Below are positions 1-8,498 of a stretch of 64,000 bases of DNA, in pieces. Under the pieces are notes generated by a model. The model was not told the origin of the DNA. It saw nothing but the letters and a program-made list of their open reading frames with translations, and ran no database searches. Positions within the stretch are counted from its first letter, which is position 1. Each line of letters opens with the position of its first letter. The DNA is from Halalkalibacter wakoensis JCM 9140 (GTDB lineage Bacteria > Bacillota > Bacilli > Bacillales > Bacillaceae_D): positions 1 to 64,000 of the forward strand of contig NZ_BAUT01000009.1 in the NCBI RefSeq assembly GCF_000513095.1, written 5' to 3'. Both the position numbers and the translations under genes were made by a program.

Positions 1-89
1 TCCTCCTGTCTTTCCTCCAATAATGCCAGTCACTTGTTTAACTCAATAAGCAACTGGCATTTCTCCAATTCCCTACTCTTTCCATGACC

Positions 90-123
90 AAAAACAGCTA
101 GAGAACTAACTCTAGCTGTTTTT
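90..123 (-). terminator. Rho-independent terminator of the sugar porter gene
   Basis: A perfect stem of AAAAACAGCTAGAG with its complement surrounds a 6-nt loop and runs into T residues on both strands. It lies about 50 bp beyond the stop codon of the leftward sugar porter gene. Confidence 0.8.
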
Positions 124-171
124 ACTATTAAATTTCTTTCACAAAGTGATCAACTATTACATCTTCCATTA

Positions 172-1611
172 CTAGTTAATCTTTTTTTGCAGATCTGTAT
201 CTACATTTACTTCACTTTTTTTATTAGCGAGCCATGTTTCCTCAATTTCTTCAAGAGATTTGTTCTTCGTTTCAGGAACAAATTTCAATACAAAGAAGAA
301 GGCGAACGTACTAATAAGACCATAAATTAGAAACACTCCTGTGCCTAACGCTTCATTTAGTGGAGGGAATGTAGAAGAAGCAGCTAAATTCGCTCCCCAT
401 ACTAATGTTACCGCAATCGCAACTGCCTGGCCTCTAATTTTATTAGGGAATAGCTCCGAGAGGATAACCCATGTCACAGGTCCCCAAGTCATTTGGAACA
501 CAGCTACGAATCCTAAGATAAATAAAAGTGTTGCAATTCCTTCAATACCTGCAAAGAATAATGCTGCTACTGCTGTTAAACAAATGGCACAACCAGCTGA
601 ACCAAACAGAAGCAAGAACTTTCTTCCTTTTTTATCAATTAGTCTGTAAGATAAGAATGCAACTACAACTCCTATTGCTCCAACAAAAATCGTTTGGAAC
701 ATTGATGTTGACTGATCTGCACCAAGGTTTTCAAATATTCTTGGAGCATAATACAGAATTACATTGATACCAATAAATTGTTGTAAAACCGCCAACGTCA
801 TACCTACGATTAAAACTAACTTTCCATAATAAAATAGGTTTACTTTTTCCGTCTTTGTATTTAAAGAATGTTTTATTTGTTGAAGAGTCTCAGTCGCAAC
901 TTGTTTTGAGCCATTTAGTTTTTCTAATAAGTTAAATGCTTTGTCATATTCCTTTTTAAGAGCCATATATCTTGGCGTCTCTGGAATAAATAAGAGCAGG
1001 AAGAAAAATAACGCAGCTGGAATTAATTCTGAAGCAAACATTAATCTCCATCCAATATCATTGATCCATTCAGTCGTTCTCCCTAATGCAATTTGCCAAT
1101 TGACAACGTATACAATTGTTTGTCCAAATACAACTGACATACTGTATAAAACAACCATTTTTCCTCTTATATTTTGAGGACTCATTTCACTAATGTAGAT
1201 AGGAGCAATAGCTGAAGCTAAACCGACTCCGATCCCACCAATAATTCTATAGATATTAAAAGTAACCAATAACGCCAGACTAGGTTCACCTACAGTAAAG
1301 AATAAAAGTTCTGGATAGGCTGAGCCAAGTGCTGATAGGAAAAATAATGCTGCTGCAATAACGAGTGTATTGCGCCGTCCGATTTTATTGGACAAGATTC
1401 CAGAAACAATAGCCCCTATAATACACCCTACTAATGCACTTGATACAGTTAGACCATGAACAAAGGAACTTAACCCTAAATTATCGACTAAATATAATTG
1501 AATCGATTGTTCTGCACCTGCAATAACAGCTGTATCGTAACCAAAAAGAAGTCCACCTAACGAAGCAACGGCTGCTACAAATAAAATGTAATAACGTTTG
1601 TTATTTATCAT
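172..1611 (-). CDS. MFS sugar porter (sugar:H+ symporter family)
   Basis: Twelve-helix major facilitator of the sugar porter family (XylE/AraE/IolT group), importing a monosaccharide or polyol across the membrane. Visible marks are GGLLFGYDTAVIAG in helix 1, the loop motif GRR after helix 2, PETPRYM after helix 6 and the C-terminal PETKNKSLEEIEE. I start at MINNKRYY (about 479 aa), which aligns with the XylE N-terminus. A purine-rich GGGAGGGAGAAGG lies about 16 nt upstream, rather far. The frame stays open to 1719, but no ribosome site precedes the codons there and the extra 36 residues look uncharged by family conservation. Two cre-like sites lie upstream. The IolH-like neighbour and AraC regulator suggest an inositol-like or pentose-type substrate; the exact sugar is not determinable. 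Confidence 0.88.
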   Translation of the reverse strand: MINNKRYYILFVAAVASLGGLLFGYDTAVIAGAEQSIQLYLVDNLGLSSFVHGLTVSSALVGCIIGAIVSGILSNKIGRRNTLVIAAALFFLSALGSAYPELLFFTVGEPSLALLVTFNIYRIIGGIGVGLASAIAPIYISEMSPQNIRGKMVVLYSMSVVFGQTIVYVVNWQIALGRTTEWINDIGWRLMFASELIPAALFFFLLLFIPETPRYMALKKEYDKAFNLLEKLNGSKQVATETLQQIKHSLNTKTEKVNLFYYGKLVLIVGMTLAVLQQFIGINVILYYAPRIFENLGADQSTSMFQTIFVGAIGVVVAFLSYRLIDKKGRKFLLLFGSAGCAICLTAVAALFFAGIEGIATLLFILGFVAVFQMTWGPVTWVILSELFPNKIRGQAVAIAVTLVWGANLAASSTFPPLNEALGTGVFLIYGLISTFAFFFVLKFVPETKNKSLEEIEETWLANKKSEVNVDTDLQKKIN

Positions 1612-1769
1612 AAAGTTGAAGGAATTTCCTTCTCCCTCCCTTTTGTTTTCAAAATAGTATGCTGATTCTTTTTCACATTCAATTGTTTCCCTATTAGTAA
1701 AGATTTTCATATAAACCATAGCAAGTAATAATAAGCTAGTTTTTTATTTCCTCAGAATATTCCCAATAA

Positions 1770-1821
1770 GGAAAACGCTATCATTAATATCAATAACTTA
1801 CACGCAATGAAATCGTTATCA
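1770..1821. promoter_or_regulatory. Two cre-like operators / direct repeat upstream of the sugar porter
   Basis: Positions 1770-1783 (GGAAAACGCTATCA) and 1808-1821 (TGAAATCGTTATCA) both fit the Bacillus cre consensus TGWAANCGNTNWCA, the first with one mismatch and the second fully. They also form a direct repeat (CGNTATCATTAA core) 38 bp apart, so AraC-type regulator half-sites are an alternative. They lie 160-210 bp upstream of the porter start. Confidence 0.55.
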
Positions 1822-1921
1822 TTAAACTCAATACCTATTATAATAAAGAATTACCAATAGTGTTAGTGAAAAAGTTTCTAATTTAATATCTATAAATCAT
1901 TTTCATCATTTCTAAAAAGAA

Positions 1922-1959
1922 AGTGCCTCAAAAGGTTCTTATAGTCCTTTCGAGACACT
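1922..1959 (-). terminator. Terminator of the IolH-like gene
   Basis: Imperfect hairpin AGTGCCTC..GAGACACT with a second AAAGG/CCTTT block. Read leftward it is followed by TTTCTTTTT. It sits about 85 bp beyond the stop of the IolH-like gene. Confidence 0.65.
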
Positions 1960-2044
1960 CCAACTGCAATCATAAAATTGCTGAATTCCCAAAAAAACTA
2001 ATTAAAGTGTAACACAAGTATAACGCTTTCGTAATAGAGTTAAA

Positions 2045-2908
2045 TTACAGATTTAAACCCTCTTTAATTGATTTCAGTGTTAGTTCGTTTGACCATTCTG
2101 GTCGATCAGGATAAGCAAATACGGAATTAGTTACTATTCCATCAAATTTCATCTCTCTTAATTTACGATATAATGCATCAAAGTTGATTTCACCTTCACC
2201 TGGGTTTAAATGCTGATGAATGGTTACTTTTGCATCAGGTGGATTGACAATATAACGTAATCCAAAAGCTGCTTTATGATTAAGAGTGTCCGCAATTAAA
2301 ACATGAGCCAGTAAATCTCCCGCTTCGTCTAAGTGCTTTTCTACATCACCAATTCCATCATCATAGAAGAAAGCGTGCGGAACAGAATAAACTAACTTAA
2401 TCCAATCTTTGTCTAATGCACGAATCATTCGGATCGCTTCTGTGTTCAATTCAATAAAATCATTCGGATGGGATTGTAAATTAAGTTTTATGCCTTCTCT
2501 TTCAAAAATTGGCATTAATTCTTCCATCGATTTTACAAACGCCGCTTCACTTTCAACCGGACGGCTGATATCGCCAGCAAATTCACTGTTCATTAGATCA
2601 ACTTCAAGTTCAGAAGTGATTTCAATACAGCGCTTCCAATTCCTCACGGCCGCTTGACGTTCTTCTTCTTTTGGAGAAGACCATTGTTGAACAGGTAACA
2701 CGGAAGAAATTTTCACTCCAGCATCTGAGCAATATCTTTTTAGATCTTTAATTAGCTGTTTATCTACCTTTGGATATTCATAAAACCAAATAAAATCTTT
2801 ACGTGGAGATAACTCTACATATTCATACCCTAACCGAGCTACGGTATCGATTGTGTCTTTTAAGTTCGTATTGTCGCGATAATGTGATGGATCATATGCT
2901 AAACGCAT
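2045..2908 (-). CDS. iolH: IolH-like sugar phosphate isomerase/epimerase (xylose isomerase-like TIM barrel)
   Basis: A 287-aa single-domain TIM barrel of the AP-endonuclease-2/xylose-isomerase-like family. The N-terminus [53 protein letters not shown] and MNSEF match my memory of B. subtilis IolH closely, so it probably handles a myo-inositol-type or related sugar intermediate in the cytoplasm. In IolH the second metal-ligand segment reads roughly EPHPDDF; here it is QSHPNDF, so the usual Glu is Gln (recalled comparison, needs alignment). It lies between the sugar porter and a divergent AraC-type regulator, without other iol genes, so this is not a full inositol operon. A GAAAGGAGAG ribosome site precedes the ATG. 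A cre site lies 130 bp upstream. Confidence 0.75.
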   Translation of the reverse strand: MRLAYDPSHYRDNTNLKDTIDTVARLGYEYVELSPRKDFIWFYEYPKVDKQLIKDLKRYCSDAGVKISSVLPVQQWSSPKEEERQAAVRNWKRCIEITSELEVDLMNSEFAGDISRPVESEAAFVKSMEELMPIFEREGIKLNLQSHPNDFIELNTEAIRMIRALDKDWIKLVYSVPHAFFYDDGIGDVEKHLDEAGDLLAHVLIADTLNHKAAFGLRYIVNPPDAKVTIHQHLNPGEGEINFDALYRKLREMKFDGIVTNSVFAYPDRPEWSNELTLKSIKEGLNL

Positions 2909-3039
2909 GTTGAAACTCTCCTTTCATTGTGGCAAAACATTTTTTTAATATTAAGAATAATTAACTTACATATGTGAATTGAAATGTTACACATTTAAAC
3001 AGTAAGCTTAGATCCTCACTTGTTTTCTTATCTTTCATG

Positions 3040-3053
3040 TGTAATCGATTTCA
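3040..3053. promoter_or_regulatory. cre (CcpA-binding) site between iolH-like and araC-type genes
   Basis: TGTAATCGATTTCA fits the cre consensus TGWAANCGNTNWCA at every defined position. It lies in the divergent 350-bp intergenic region (2909-3258), about 130 bp upstream of the iolH-like gene and 205 bp upstream of the regulator. Besides this site that region holds AT-rich promoter-like sequence only. Confidence 0.7.
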
Positions 3054-3258
3054 ATACCACGCATCTTTTGTTGCTCATTAGCAATTACATCTTTACTTTA
3101 ATGCATGATCCCCTTTACGACCTTGCAAAATCTAACTCAAAAACTGTATATTCTTGCTCTTTGTTTGATTCCGCTTCCAATTACTATAACATTTACTTCT
3201 TTTTATAGATGAAATATACTAAAAGAATAAGTTATCTATTATTCTAAGGGTGATAAAA

Positions 3259-4120
3259 ATGAATTATTATATTCCGAAAGTAGAACCAGGCCTCAAGTTA
3301 AAAAAGGGATTATATTTTTATGAACCTTCTGAATTAACAAAGAACTTATATTTTTATGTGTTATGGGGCGGCGAATATATTGTAGAATCGCCTTATAGTA
3401 TTAGACGTAACTATATGAATTCCTTTTTAGTTTTTTTATAAAAAAGGGTCCATGCATTTCCATTACCTTGATCAAGCCTTTACAGCCTCAGAAGGTGATA
3501 TTGTTTTATTAGATTGTAAAGAAAAGAACAATTATTCAGTGACAGAAGAAACTGAGTTTCAATTTATTCATTTCACAGGCAAAGACACCCAAGATTTATA
3601 TAATGAGATCTACCAAAGAAATGGGTGTGTATTTAAACTGCCATCCGATCAAAACAATATACCAACTATACTTTCGCTCTTGGCATCAAAAAAAGAAATT
3701 GATTTTAACATCTCCCTTGAGATTTATCAATTATTAGGGAATTTATTAGAAAGTACACGTAACACTTTTGAAAGCAGAGACGCCAATATGAACAAAGTTC
3801 CACCTGAAATTCAAACAGCTCTAGCTTATATCAATGAAAATTTCTCTTCTAAAATTACCATTGACAAGCTCAGCGAATTATCGAACCTAAGTTCGTCTCA
3901 TTTTTGTCGTACATTTAAAAAATATATGGGCACTAGTCCCTATCAGTATATACTGAACTACCGTTTAAATCAGGCCAAGAATTTACTCGTACAAACCAAC
4001 CTATCAGTTGAACAGATAAGTGAAGATTGTGGATTTTATGGAATAGGACATTTTATTAAAGCTTTTTCTAAATCGACTGGTGGGATGACTCCAGGTAAAT
4101 TTAGAAAAGTTTGTTTTTAA
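3259..4120 (+). pseudogene. AraC-family transcriptional regulator, broken by one extra T in a T7 run
   Basis: An AraC-type regulator of about 286 aa if the frame is restored. The N-terminal part has a cupin-like effector domain (LYFYVLWGGEY, then GSMHFHYLDQAFTASEGDIVLLDC). The C-terminal 100 residues carry two helix-turn-helix motifs (ITIDKLSELSNLSSSHFCR and VEQISEDCGFYGIGHFIKAF). The start is ATG 3259 behind AAGGGTGA. Reading stops at 3439-3441 just after the T7 run 3431-3437. Removing one T joins SFLVFYKKGSMHF in frame. Divergent orientation makes it the likely activator of the sugar module. It could be a true pseudogene, a sequence error, or a slippage-read gene, since T7 is long enough for polymerase slippage. 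Confidence 0.8.
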
Positions 4121-4159
4121 TTTTTTGGTTTCATGGCCTCTTCATGTTCCAGCTCGTAT

Positions 4160-4192
4160 AAAAAAGGATCCTAAAATAAGGATCCTTTTTTT
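4160..4192. terminator. Bidirectional terminator
   Basis: Perfect stem AAAAAAGGATCCT / AGGATCCTTTTTT around AAATA. T-tracts on both strands serve the rightward AraC-type gene and the leftward tautomerase gene, which converge here. Confidence 0.85.
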
Positions 4193-4212
4193 ATTATTCA
4201 GTTATTTTCTTA

Positions 4213-4602
4213 TCACAATTTTCCCGTTAAAAATTGGGCTTCGCCAAATCCAAAGCTCCAATCAGCATTTCCATTCGAAACAATTGACATCATGATGTCA
4301 TTTGGCTGGATCCCACATTGTTCCCCAAGTTCTTTAACCATTAGCTGATATAATTGTTGTTTTTGCTCTTCGGTTCGTTCCTTGCTTGTCACACTGATGA
4401 CGACGACATCTTTACTTCGCTCAAACCCTAACCCAGTATCTTCAATAATCATCTCATTAGCTCTGTGCTGACTAACAATTTGATACCGATCTCTTTCAGG
4501 CACTCCGAAAGCTTGAACCATCGCTTTATGAGCAGCATCTAATAACTTTTTCAATGATTGTTCATCTCTACCCTCTATTACATCAAAACGCATTAAAGGC
4601 AT
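4213..4602 (-). CDS. Tautomerase family protein (4-oxalocrotonate tautomerase-like)
   Basis: A 129-aa protein of the tautomerase superfamily (Tautomerase_2/YrdN-YusQ type). It starts [12 protein letters not shown], giving the N-terminal proline that acts as catalytic base in this family after Met removal. The start at 4602 is fixed by GGAGG seven bases upstream and by the need for Pro next to Met; an open extension upstream to 4653 lacks both. Conserved segments are [25 protein letters not shown] and [22 protein letters not shown]. The substrate is unknown. It is a single-gene unit facing the AraC-type regulator. Confidence 0.85.
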   Translation of the reverse strand: MPLMRFDVIEGRDEQSLKKLLDAAHKAMVQAFGVPERDRYQIVSQHRANEMIIEDTGLGFERSKDVVVISVTSKERTEEQKQQLYQLMVKELGEQCGIQPNDIMMSIVSNGNADWSFGFGEAQFLTGKL

Positions 4603-4884
4603 ATGTATTCCTCCTAGATTTTTTAAGAGTAATTGTATAATTTCGCTTCTCATTTTGCAACAGTAAATATCTTAACTTCAAAATATTGTCTCAAATCTAA
4701 ATATACTATCTCAACATCGATTAGTCCGTAGGTCTTATCAAGATTCTTCCTTTACATATCACTTCGATATAACTTTTAGTTATAACCAACCATTAATTTT
4801 AACACTTACACTATATCAATTCTCTCGTGCTACGATACGACTAAGAAAAAAACAAACAAAACTTATCGAAAGAGGGTATAAAAG

Positions 4885-5988
4885 ATGACAAAAGTATTAA
4901 CGAAAGTTCCATTTAAAGCAGACCATGTAGGAAGCTTATTGCGTCCAGAAAATTTACATAAAGCAAGAAAGGATTTTAACGAAGGTACCATCACAGCCGA
5001 ACAATTACGCGCCGTTGAAGATCAAGAAATTAAACGTGTCGTAGATAAACAAATTGAAGTGGGACTTCCCGCTGTAACAGATGGAGAATTCCGAAGAAGA
5101 TTTTGGCATACGGACTTCTTAGAACATCTAAACGGAGTCGAAGGTTATGTACCTGACCATGGGTATAAATTTAATGGAATAGAAACAGAGAGATATAACA
5201 TTCGTTGCAACGGGAAAATTTCCTTTAACCCAGACCACCCTTTTATTCAAGATTTCGTTGAATTTAAAGAGTACGTTGGAGACCGTGCAGTTGCAAAATT
5301 AACGATTCCAAGTCCAAACCAATTATTCAATGCCGGCATTCAAGATCTAGATCTTTACCCTAACATTGATGACTACGCAAATGACATTATTCAAGCGTAT
5401 CAAGACGCAATCAAAGCCTTTTACGATGCCGGTTGCCGTTACTTACAATTAGATGATGTGTATATTGCTGGACTTTGTGCGCCGCAACTTCCATTCAGCT
5501 CTAGTGATCTATCAAGACAAGATCTAATTGACCTTGCCTTACGTGTTGTGAACGGCTCTCTTGAAAACAAACCAGAAGATTTAATTGTTACGACTCACCT
5601 ATGCCGTGGAAACTATCGTTCTACTTGGGCTTTTGAAGGCCCATACGACAAGATTGCTCCTACTTTATTTGCTAAAGAAAAAGTAGACGGTTTCTTCCTT
5701 GAATACGACGATGATCGTTCGGGAGATTTTAAACCACTAGAGCATATTCCAAATGGCGGTGCTCAAGTTGTCCTAGGAGTATTCACATCAAAATTTGCTG
5801 AATTGGAGGACAAAGAAGCCATCAAAGCACGAGTGAAAGAAGCGTCTCAATACGTCCCACTCGAGCAATTATGCATTAGCCCTCAATGTGGTTTTGCTTC
5901 AACTCATCACGGTAACGACCTTACAGAAGAAGAGCAATGGGAGAAACTGAAATTCATTATTGATGTAGCGAATGAGATTTGGAACTAA
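4885..5988 (+). CDS. MetE C-terminal-like methyltransferase (YxjG/YxjH family)
   Basis: A 367-aa protein equal to the catalytic C-terminal barrel of cobalamin-independent methionine synthase, without the N-terminal MetE domain; this is the YxjG/YxjH form. Zinc ligands expected for the family are visible in TTHLCRGN (His, Cys), the EYDDDRSGDF Glu and ISPQCGFAST (Cys). The N-terminus FKADHVGSLLRP is typical. The likely role is methyl transfer to homocysteine or another thiol. AAAGAGGGT precedes the ATG. Only about 280 bp lie upstream and I see no S-box (SAM-I) riboswitch there, though B. subtilis homologues have one. A short palindrome ATAACT-ttt-AGTTAT lies about 110 bp upstream and may be an operator. 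Confidence 0.88.
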   Translation: MTKVLTKVPFKADHVGSLLRPENLHKARKDFNEGTITAEQLRAVEDQEIKRVVDKQIEVGLPAVTDGEFRRRFWHTDFLEHLNGVEGYVPDHGYKFNGIETERYNIRCNGKISFNPDHPFIQDFVEFKEYVGDRAVAKLTIPSPNQLFNAGIQDLDLYPNIDDYANDIIQAYQDAIKAFYDAGCRYLQLDDVYIAGLCAPQLPFSSSDLSRQDLIDLALRVVNGSLENKPEDLIVTTHLCRGNYRSTWAFEGPYDKIAPTLFAKEKVDGFFLEYDDDRSGDFKPLEHIPNGGAQVVLGVFTSKFAELEDKEAIKARVKEASQYVPLEQLCISPQCGFASTHHGNDLTEEEQWEKLKFIIDVANEIWN

Positions 5989-5998
5989 TAGAAAAAAG

Positions 5999-6035
5999 AA
6001 GCTCTTAGACGAGTTAGTCTGAGAGCTTTCTTTTT
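5999..6035 (+). terminator. Terminator of the MetE-like gene
   Basis: AAGCTCTTAGAC and GTCTGAGAGCTT form a 12-bp stem around a 6-nt loop, followed by TCTTTTT. It begins 11 bp after the stop codon. Confidence 0.85.
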
Positions 6036-6177
6036 GGTGCCTCTACCTATAATTTTTCCTTTGATTTTTTACCTCATATTAAAGTACAAACTTTTCAAAA
6101 AAATGGTAAAATACAATTTATGAAAGAAAAACTTTTACATACATTAGTTCTAGAACGTCACAGAAAGGAAAAGCATA

Positions 6178-7095
6178 ATGACACAAAAGGTAGCTTTACT
6201 TTCCATTGGAGCTGCGGCTTTTTTATGGGGAATCATCGGAATTTTTGTAACTTATTTATATGAGATGGGATTTACCCCAACACAAGTCGTAACGGTTCGC
6301 GCTTTATCCGCCTCTTTGTTCTTAGTTCTTTATATCCTCATTAAAAATAGGAACTACCTCAAGATTAAGGTAGCAGACAGTAAGTATTTTGTTGGGACTG
6401 GGGTCATTAGTTTTCTCTTTTTTAATTGGTGTCTCTTTAGTGCCATTGATCAGATGTCTATATCGGTAGCAGCGATTCTTCTTTATACCGCCCCAGCATT
6501 TGTAACCATTTTTTCCTGGCTGATGTTTAAAGAAGCTCTCACAAAACGAAAAATCACTGCACTACTTGTCACGCTTATTGGATCTTCCTTTGTCGTTGGG
6601 ATCTTACCTAGCTTAAACGAGTCGATTTCGTTAGTAGGGCTCGTCCTTGGTGTTGGATCGGGTTTCTTTTACGGGCTTTACAGCATATTTGGAAAGTTTG
6701 CCTTACAAAAATATCATCCGTTAACCGTTACGGTCTATACATTCTTGTTCGCAGCCGTTGCGATTACTCCTTTTAGTGGATTGTGGAACGTTCTTTCGCT
6801 GTTTTCCAATCTTTATGTGTGGATATTTATTATAGGCCTTGGCTTTCTTTCAACGATGCTTCCTTTTTTGTTGTATACAAAAGGTCTTAGCACCATTGAA
6901 TCAAGCAAAGCTTCGATCATTGCGACAATGGAGCCTGTTGTCGCATCGCTCGTTGGATTTGCAATCTTTCACGAAACCTTAACATTCTATCAATACGTTG
7001 GGATTATTTTAGTCATCGCAGCGGTCCTAATTGTTCAAGAAACAGCTAAAACGACTTCGAAACAGCCAATCATTCGGGATAAGGCTTCCGTTTAA
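6178..7095 (+). CDS. EamA (DMT superfamily) transporter
   Basis: A 305-aa, ten-helix membrane protein with two EamA repeats (about residues 5-140 and 150-290). Typical marks are SIGAAAFLWGIIGIF at the start, AILLYTAPAFVTIFSWLMFKEALT closing repeat 1 and SKASIIATMEPVVASLVGFAIFHETLT closing repeat 2. Family members export metabolites or amino acids; the substrate cannot be read from sequence. AGAAAGGAAAAG precedes the ATG. It is monocistronic, lying between the terminator of the MetE-like gene and a hairpin at 7105-7141. Confidence 0.88.
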   Translation: MTQKVALLSIGAAAFLWGIIGIFVTYLYEMGFTPTQVVTVRALSASLFLVLYILIKNRNYLKIKVADSKYFVGTGVISFLFFNWCLFSAIDQMSISVAAILLYTAPAFVTIFSWLMFKEALTKRKITALLVTLIGSSFVVGILPSLNESISLVGLVLGVGSGFFYGLYSIFGKFALQKYHPLTVTVYTFLFAAVAITPFSGLWNVLSLFSNLYVWIFIIGLGFLSTMLPFLLYTKGLSTIESSKASIIATMEPVVASLVGFAIFHETLTFYQYVGIILVIAAVLIVQETAKTTSKQPIIRDKASV

Positions 7096-7104
7096 ACCCC
7101 TACA

Positions 7105-7141
7105 CCAAGACCTCCTGTACTCGATGTACAGAAGGTCTTGG
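7105..7141. terminator. Hairpin between convergent genes
   Basis: CCAAGACCT / AGGTCTTGG outer stem with an inner CTGTAC/GTACAG stem. The T-tract is weak on both sides, so termination is likely but not certain. Confidence 0.55.
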
Positions 7142-7204
7142 TTATGAATTGAGTCTACGGATATTTTCTTTCGGTGTGACAAGGCACTTTCACTTGCGTC
7201 TTAC

Positions 7205-8068
7205 CTACTGAAAAAGGTCAATCACTTCCTCTAACGATACTTTTTGTGAGTGTGTAATGGTGATGCCTTCTGTCCTGAATTCGTCCTCGAGGATTTGCCA
7301 GTTATTCGTAATTAACTGCAAAGGTTGTTCGACAAAGTGAAAAACATTTGGATGATTTCTAATTGAATCCGTCATCCCCGTAACCCATAACCTTGCCCAG
7401 TTTTCATAAATTTCATCTTTATTAGCTGTGTAAATGATTTTTCCTCTATCTAACACTGTAATATAATCACAAAGTTGGTTAATTTCGTCCACCATATGCG
7501 TGGCTATGATCATGCTTTTTTCGCCACTTTCCATAAAGAGCATAAGGTCTTCCTTTATTTTTCGCTGCGTGCTAATGTCAATACCTGCAGTTGGTTCATC
7601 AAGAAGGAGTAGATCTGGATGGTGACTTAAGCTAAAAATAAATTCGACTTTCTTTTTCATCCCTTTCGAGCAATTGCCATACTTCGTTTCTTCATTAATT
7701 TGATAGCGCTCAAGTAAATGATGATATGTTTTATCATCCCACGTTGGATACCAAAACGAGATCATGGTAGAAAGTTCTTTGATCGATAAATAGGAAAATG
7801 GTTCTAGCAATTCCCCAACAAACCCTAGTTTCTCCTTAAGGGATACTTCATTTTCCATAGTTAGTTCTTGGTCAAATATTTCAATCGAGCCTTCTGTTGG
7901 CTGAAGAATGTTCATAATTAAACGAAATAACATACTTTTTCCAGATCCATTTGCCCCTACTAACGCTACAGATGTGCCCTTTTCTACATTCAAATTTAAC
8001 GGACCAAGCATAAACGCTTTATAATTCTTCGTTAATTCCTTTATTGTCATAACATTGGTGGATTCCAT
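7205..8068 (-). CDS. ABC transporter ATP-binding protein (YtrB-like)
   Basis: A 287-aa ABC ATPase. Walker A is GANGSGKS near residue 38. The signature is CSKGMKKK, the reduced form common in YtrB-like ATPases instead of LSGGQ. Walker B is LLLLDEPTAG, followed by the switch His in IIATHMVDE. The C-terminal 70 residues are a family-specific tail. It is the last gene of the cassette permease, GntR regulator, ATPase, all leftward and 17 bp apart. It probably energises the adjacent six-helix permease. Related ytr-type cassettes respond to cell-wall-active compounds, so a stress role is possible but inferred. Confidence 0.88.
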   Translation of the reverse strand: MESTNVMTIKELTKNYKAFMLGPLNLNVEKGTSVALVGANGSGKSMLFRLIMNILQPTEGSIEIFDQELTMENEVSLKEKLGFVGELLEPFSYLSIKELSTMISFWYPTWDDKTYHHLLERYQINEETKYGNCSKGMKKKVEFIFSLSHHPDLLLLDEPTAGIDISTQRKIKEDLMLFMESGEKSMIIATHMVDEINQLCDYITVLDRGKIIYTANKDEIYENWARLWVTGMTDSIRNHPNVFHFVEQPLQLITNNWQILEDEFRTEGITITHSQKVSLEEVIDLFQ

Positions 8069-8085
8069 ATAACACCTCCAAATCC

Positions 8086-8481
8086 TTACTTTTTATCTAA
8101 AAAGTAAGAAGAAATAATCTCGTCAAATATGGTACGCATTTCAGCCTCGGTATAACCTACTCGCTCTCCTTGTTCCACTGCTTTTAAAAAGGCATCGTGG
8201 ACAACCTTGGTCTTCGTATTCTTCCTTACTTCTAACTCGACCTCTTTTACAAAAGTTCCTTTGCCTTGAACGGTCTTGATATAGTCCCCTCTTTCTAGAT
8301 TTTGGTATGCTTTCCGTGTTGTGATTGCACTACAAGCAAGGTGACTTGACAGCTCCCTTATGGAAGGAAGAGGCGTGCCCGGCTGCAACTGTCCACTAAC
8401 AATTAAGGATATAATTTGCGTTTCAATTTGATGATAGATTGGTTCTCTGCTCTCATCGGAGACCCGAATAGGCAGCTTCAT
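8086..8481 (-). CDS. GntR-family regulator, YtrA subfamily
   Basis: A 131-aa repressor with an N-terminal winged helix (EPIYHQIETQIISLIVSGQLQPGTPLPSIRELSSHL to QGKGTFV) and a short C-terminal tail of about 50 residues. That size defines the YtrA subfamily, which usually controls a neighbouring ABC transporter. The start at 8481 follows GGAGGAGGGAC; the open frame runs further upstream to 8628 but only antisense-like sequence over the permease end is added. It lies between the permease and the ATPase genes, so it very likely regulates this cassette in response to a small effector. Confidence 0.88.
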   Translation of the reverse strand: MKLPIRVSDESREPIYHQIETQIISLIVSGQLQPGTPLPSIRELSSHLACSAITTRKAYQNLERGDYIKTVQGKGTFVKEVELEVRKNTKTKVVHDAFLKAVEQGERVGYTEAEMRTIFDEIISSYFLDKK

Positions 8482-8498
8482 GTCCCTCCTCCCTTTCA

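Noticed and set aside
4603..4884. S-box (SAM-I) riboswitch expected before a YxjG/YxjH-type gene
   Set aside because: None of the conserved S-box segments nor a terminator is present in the upstream region.
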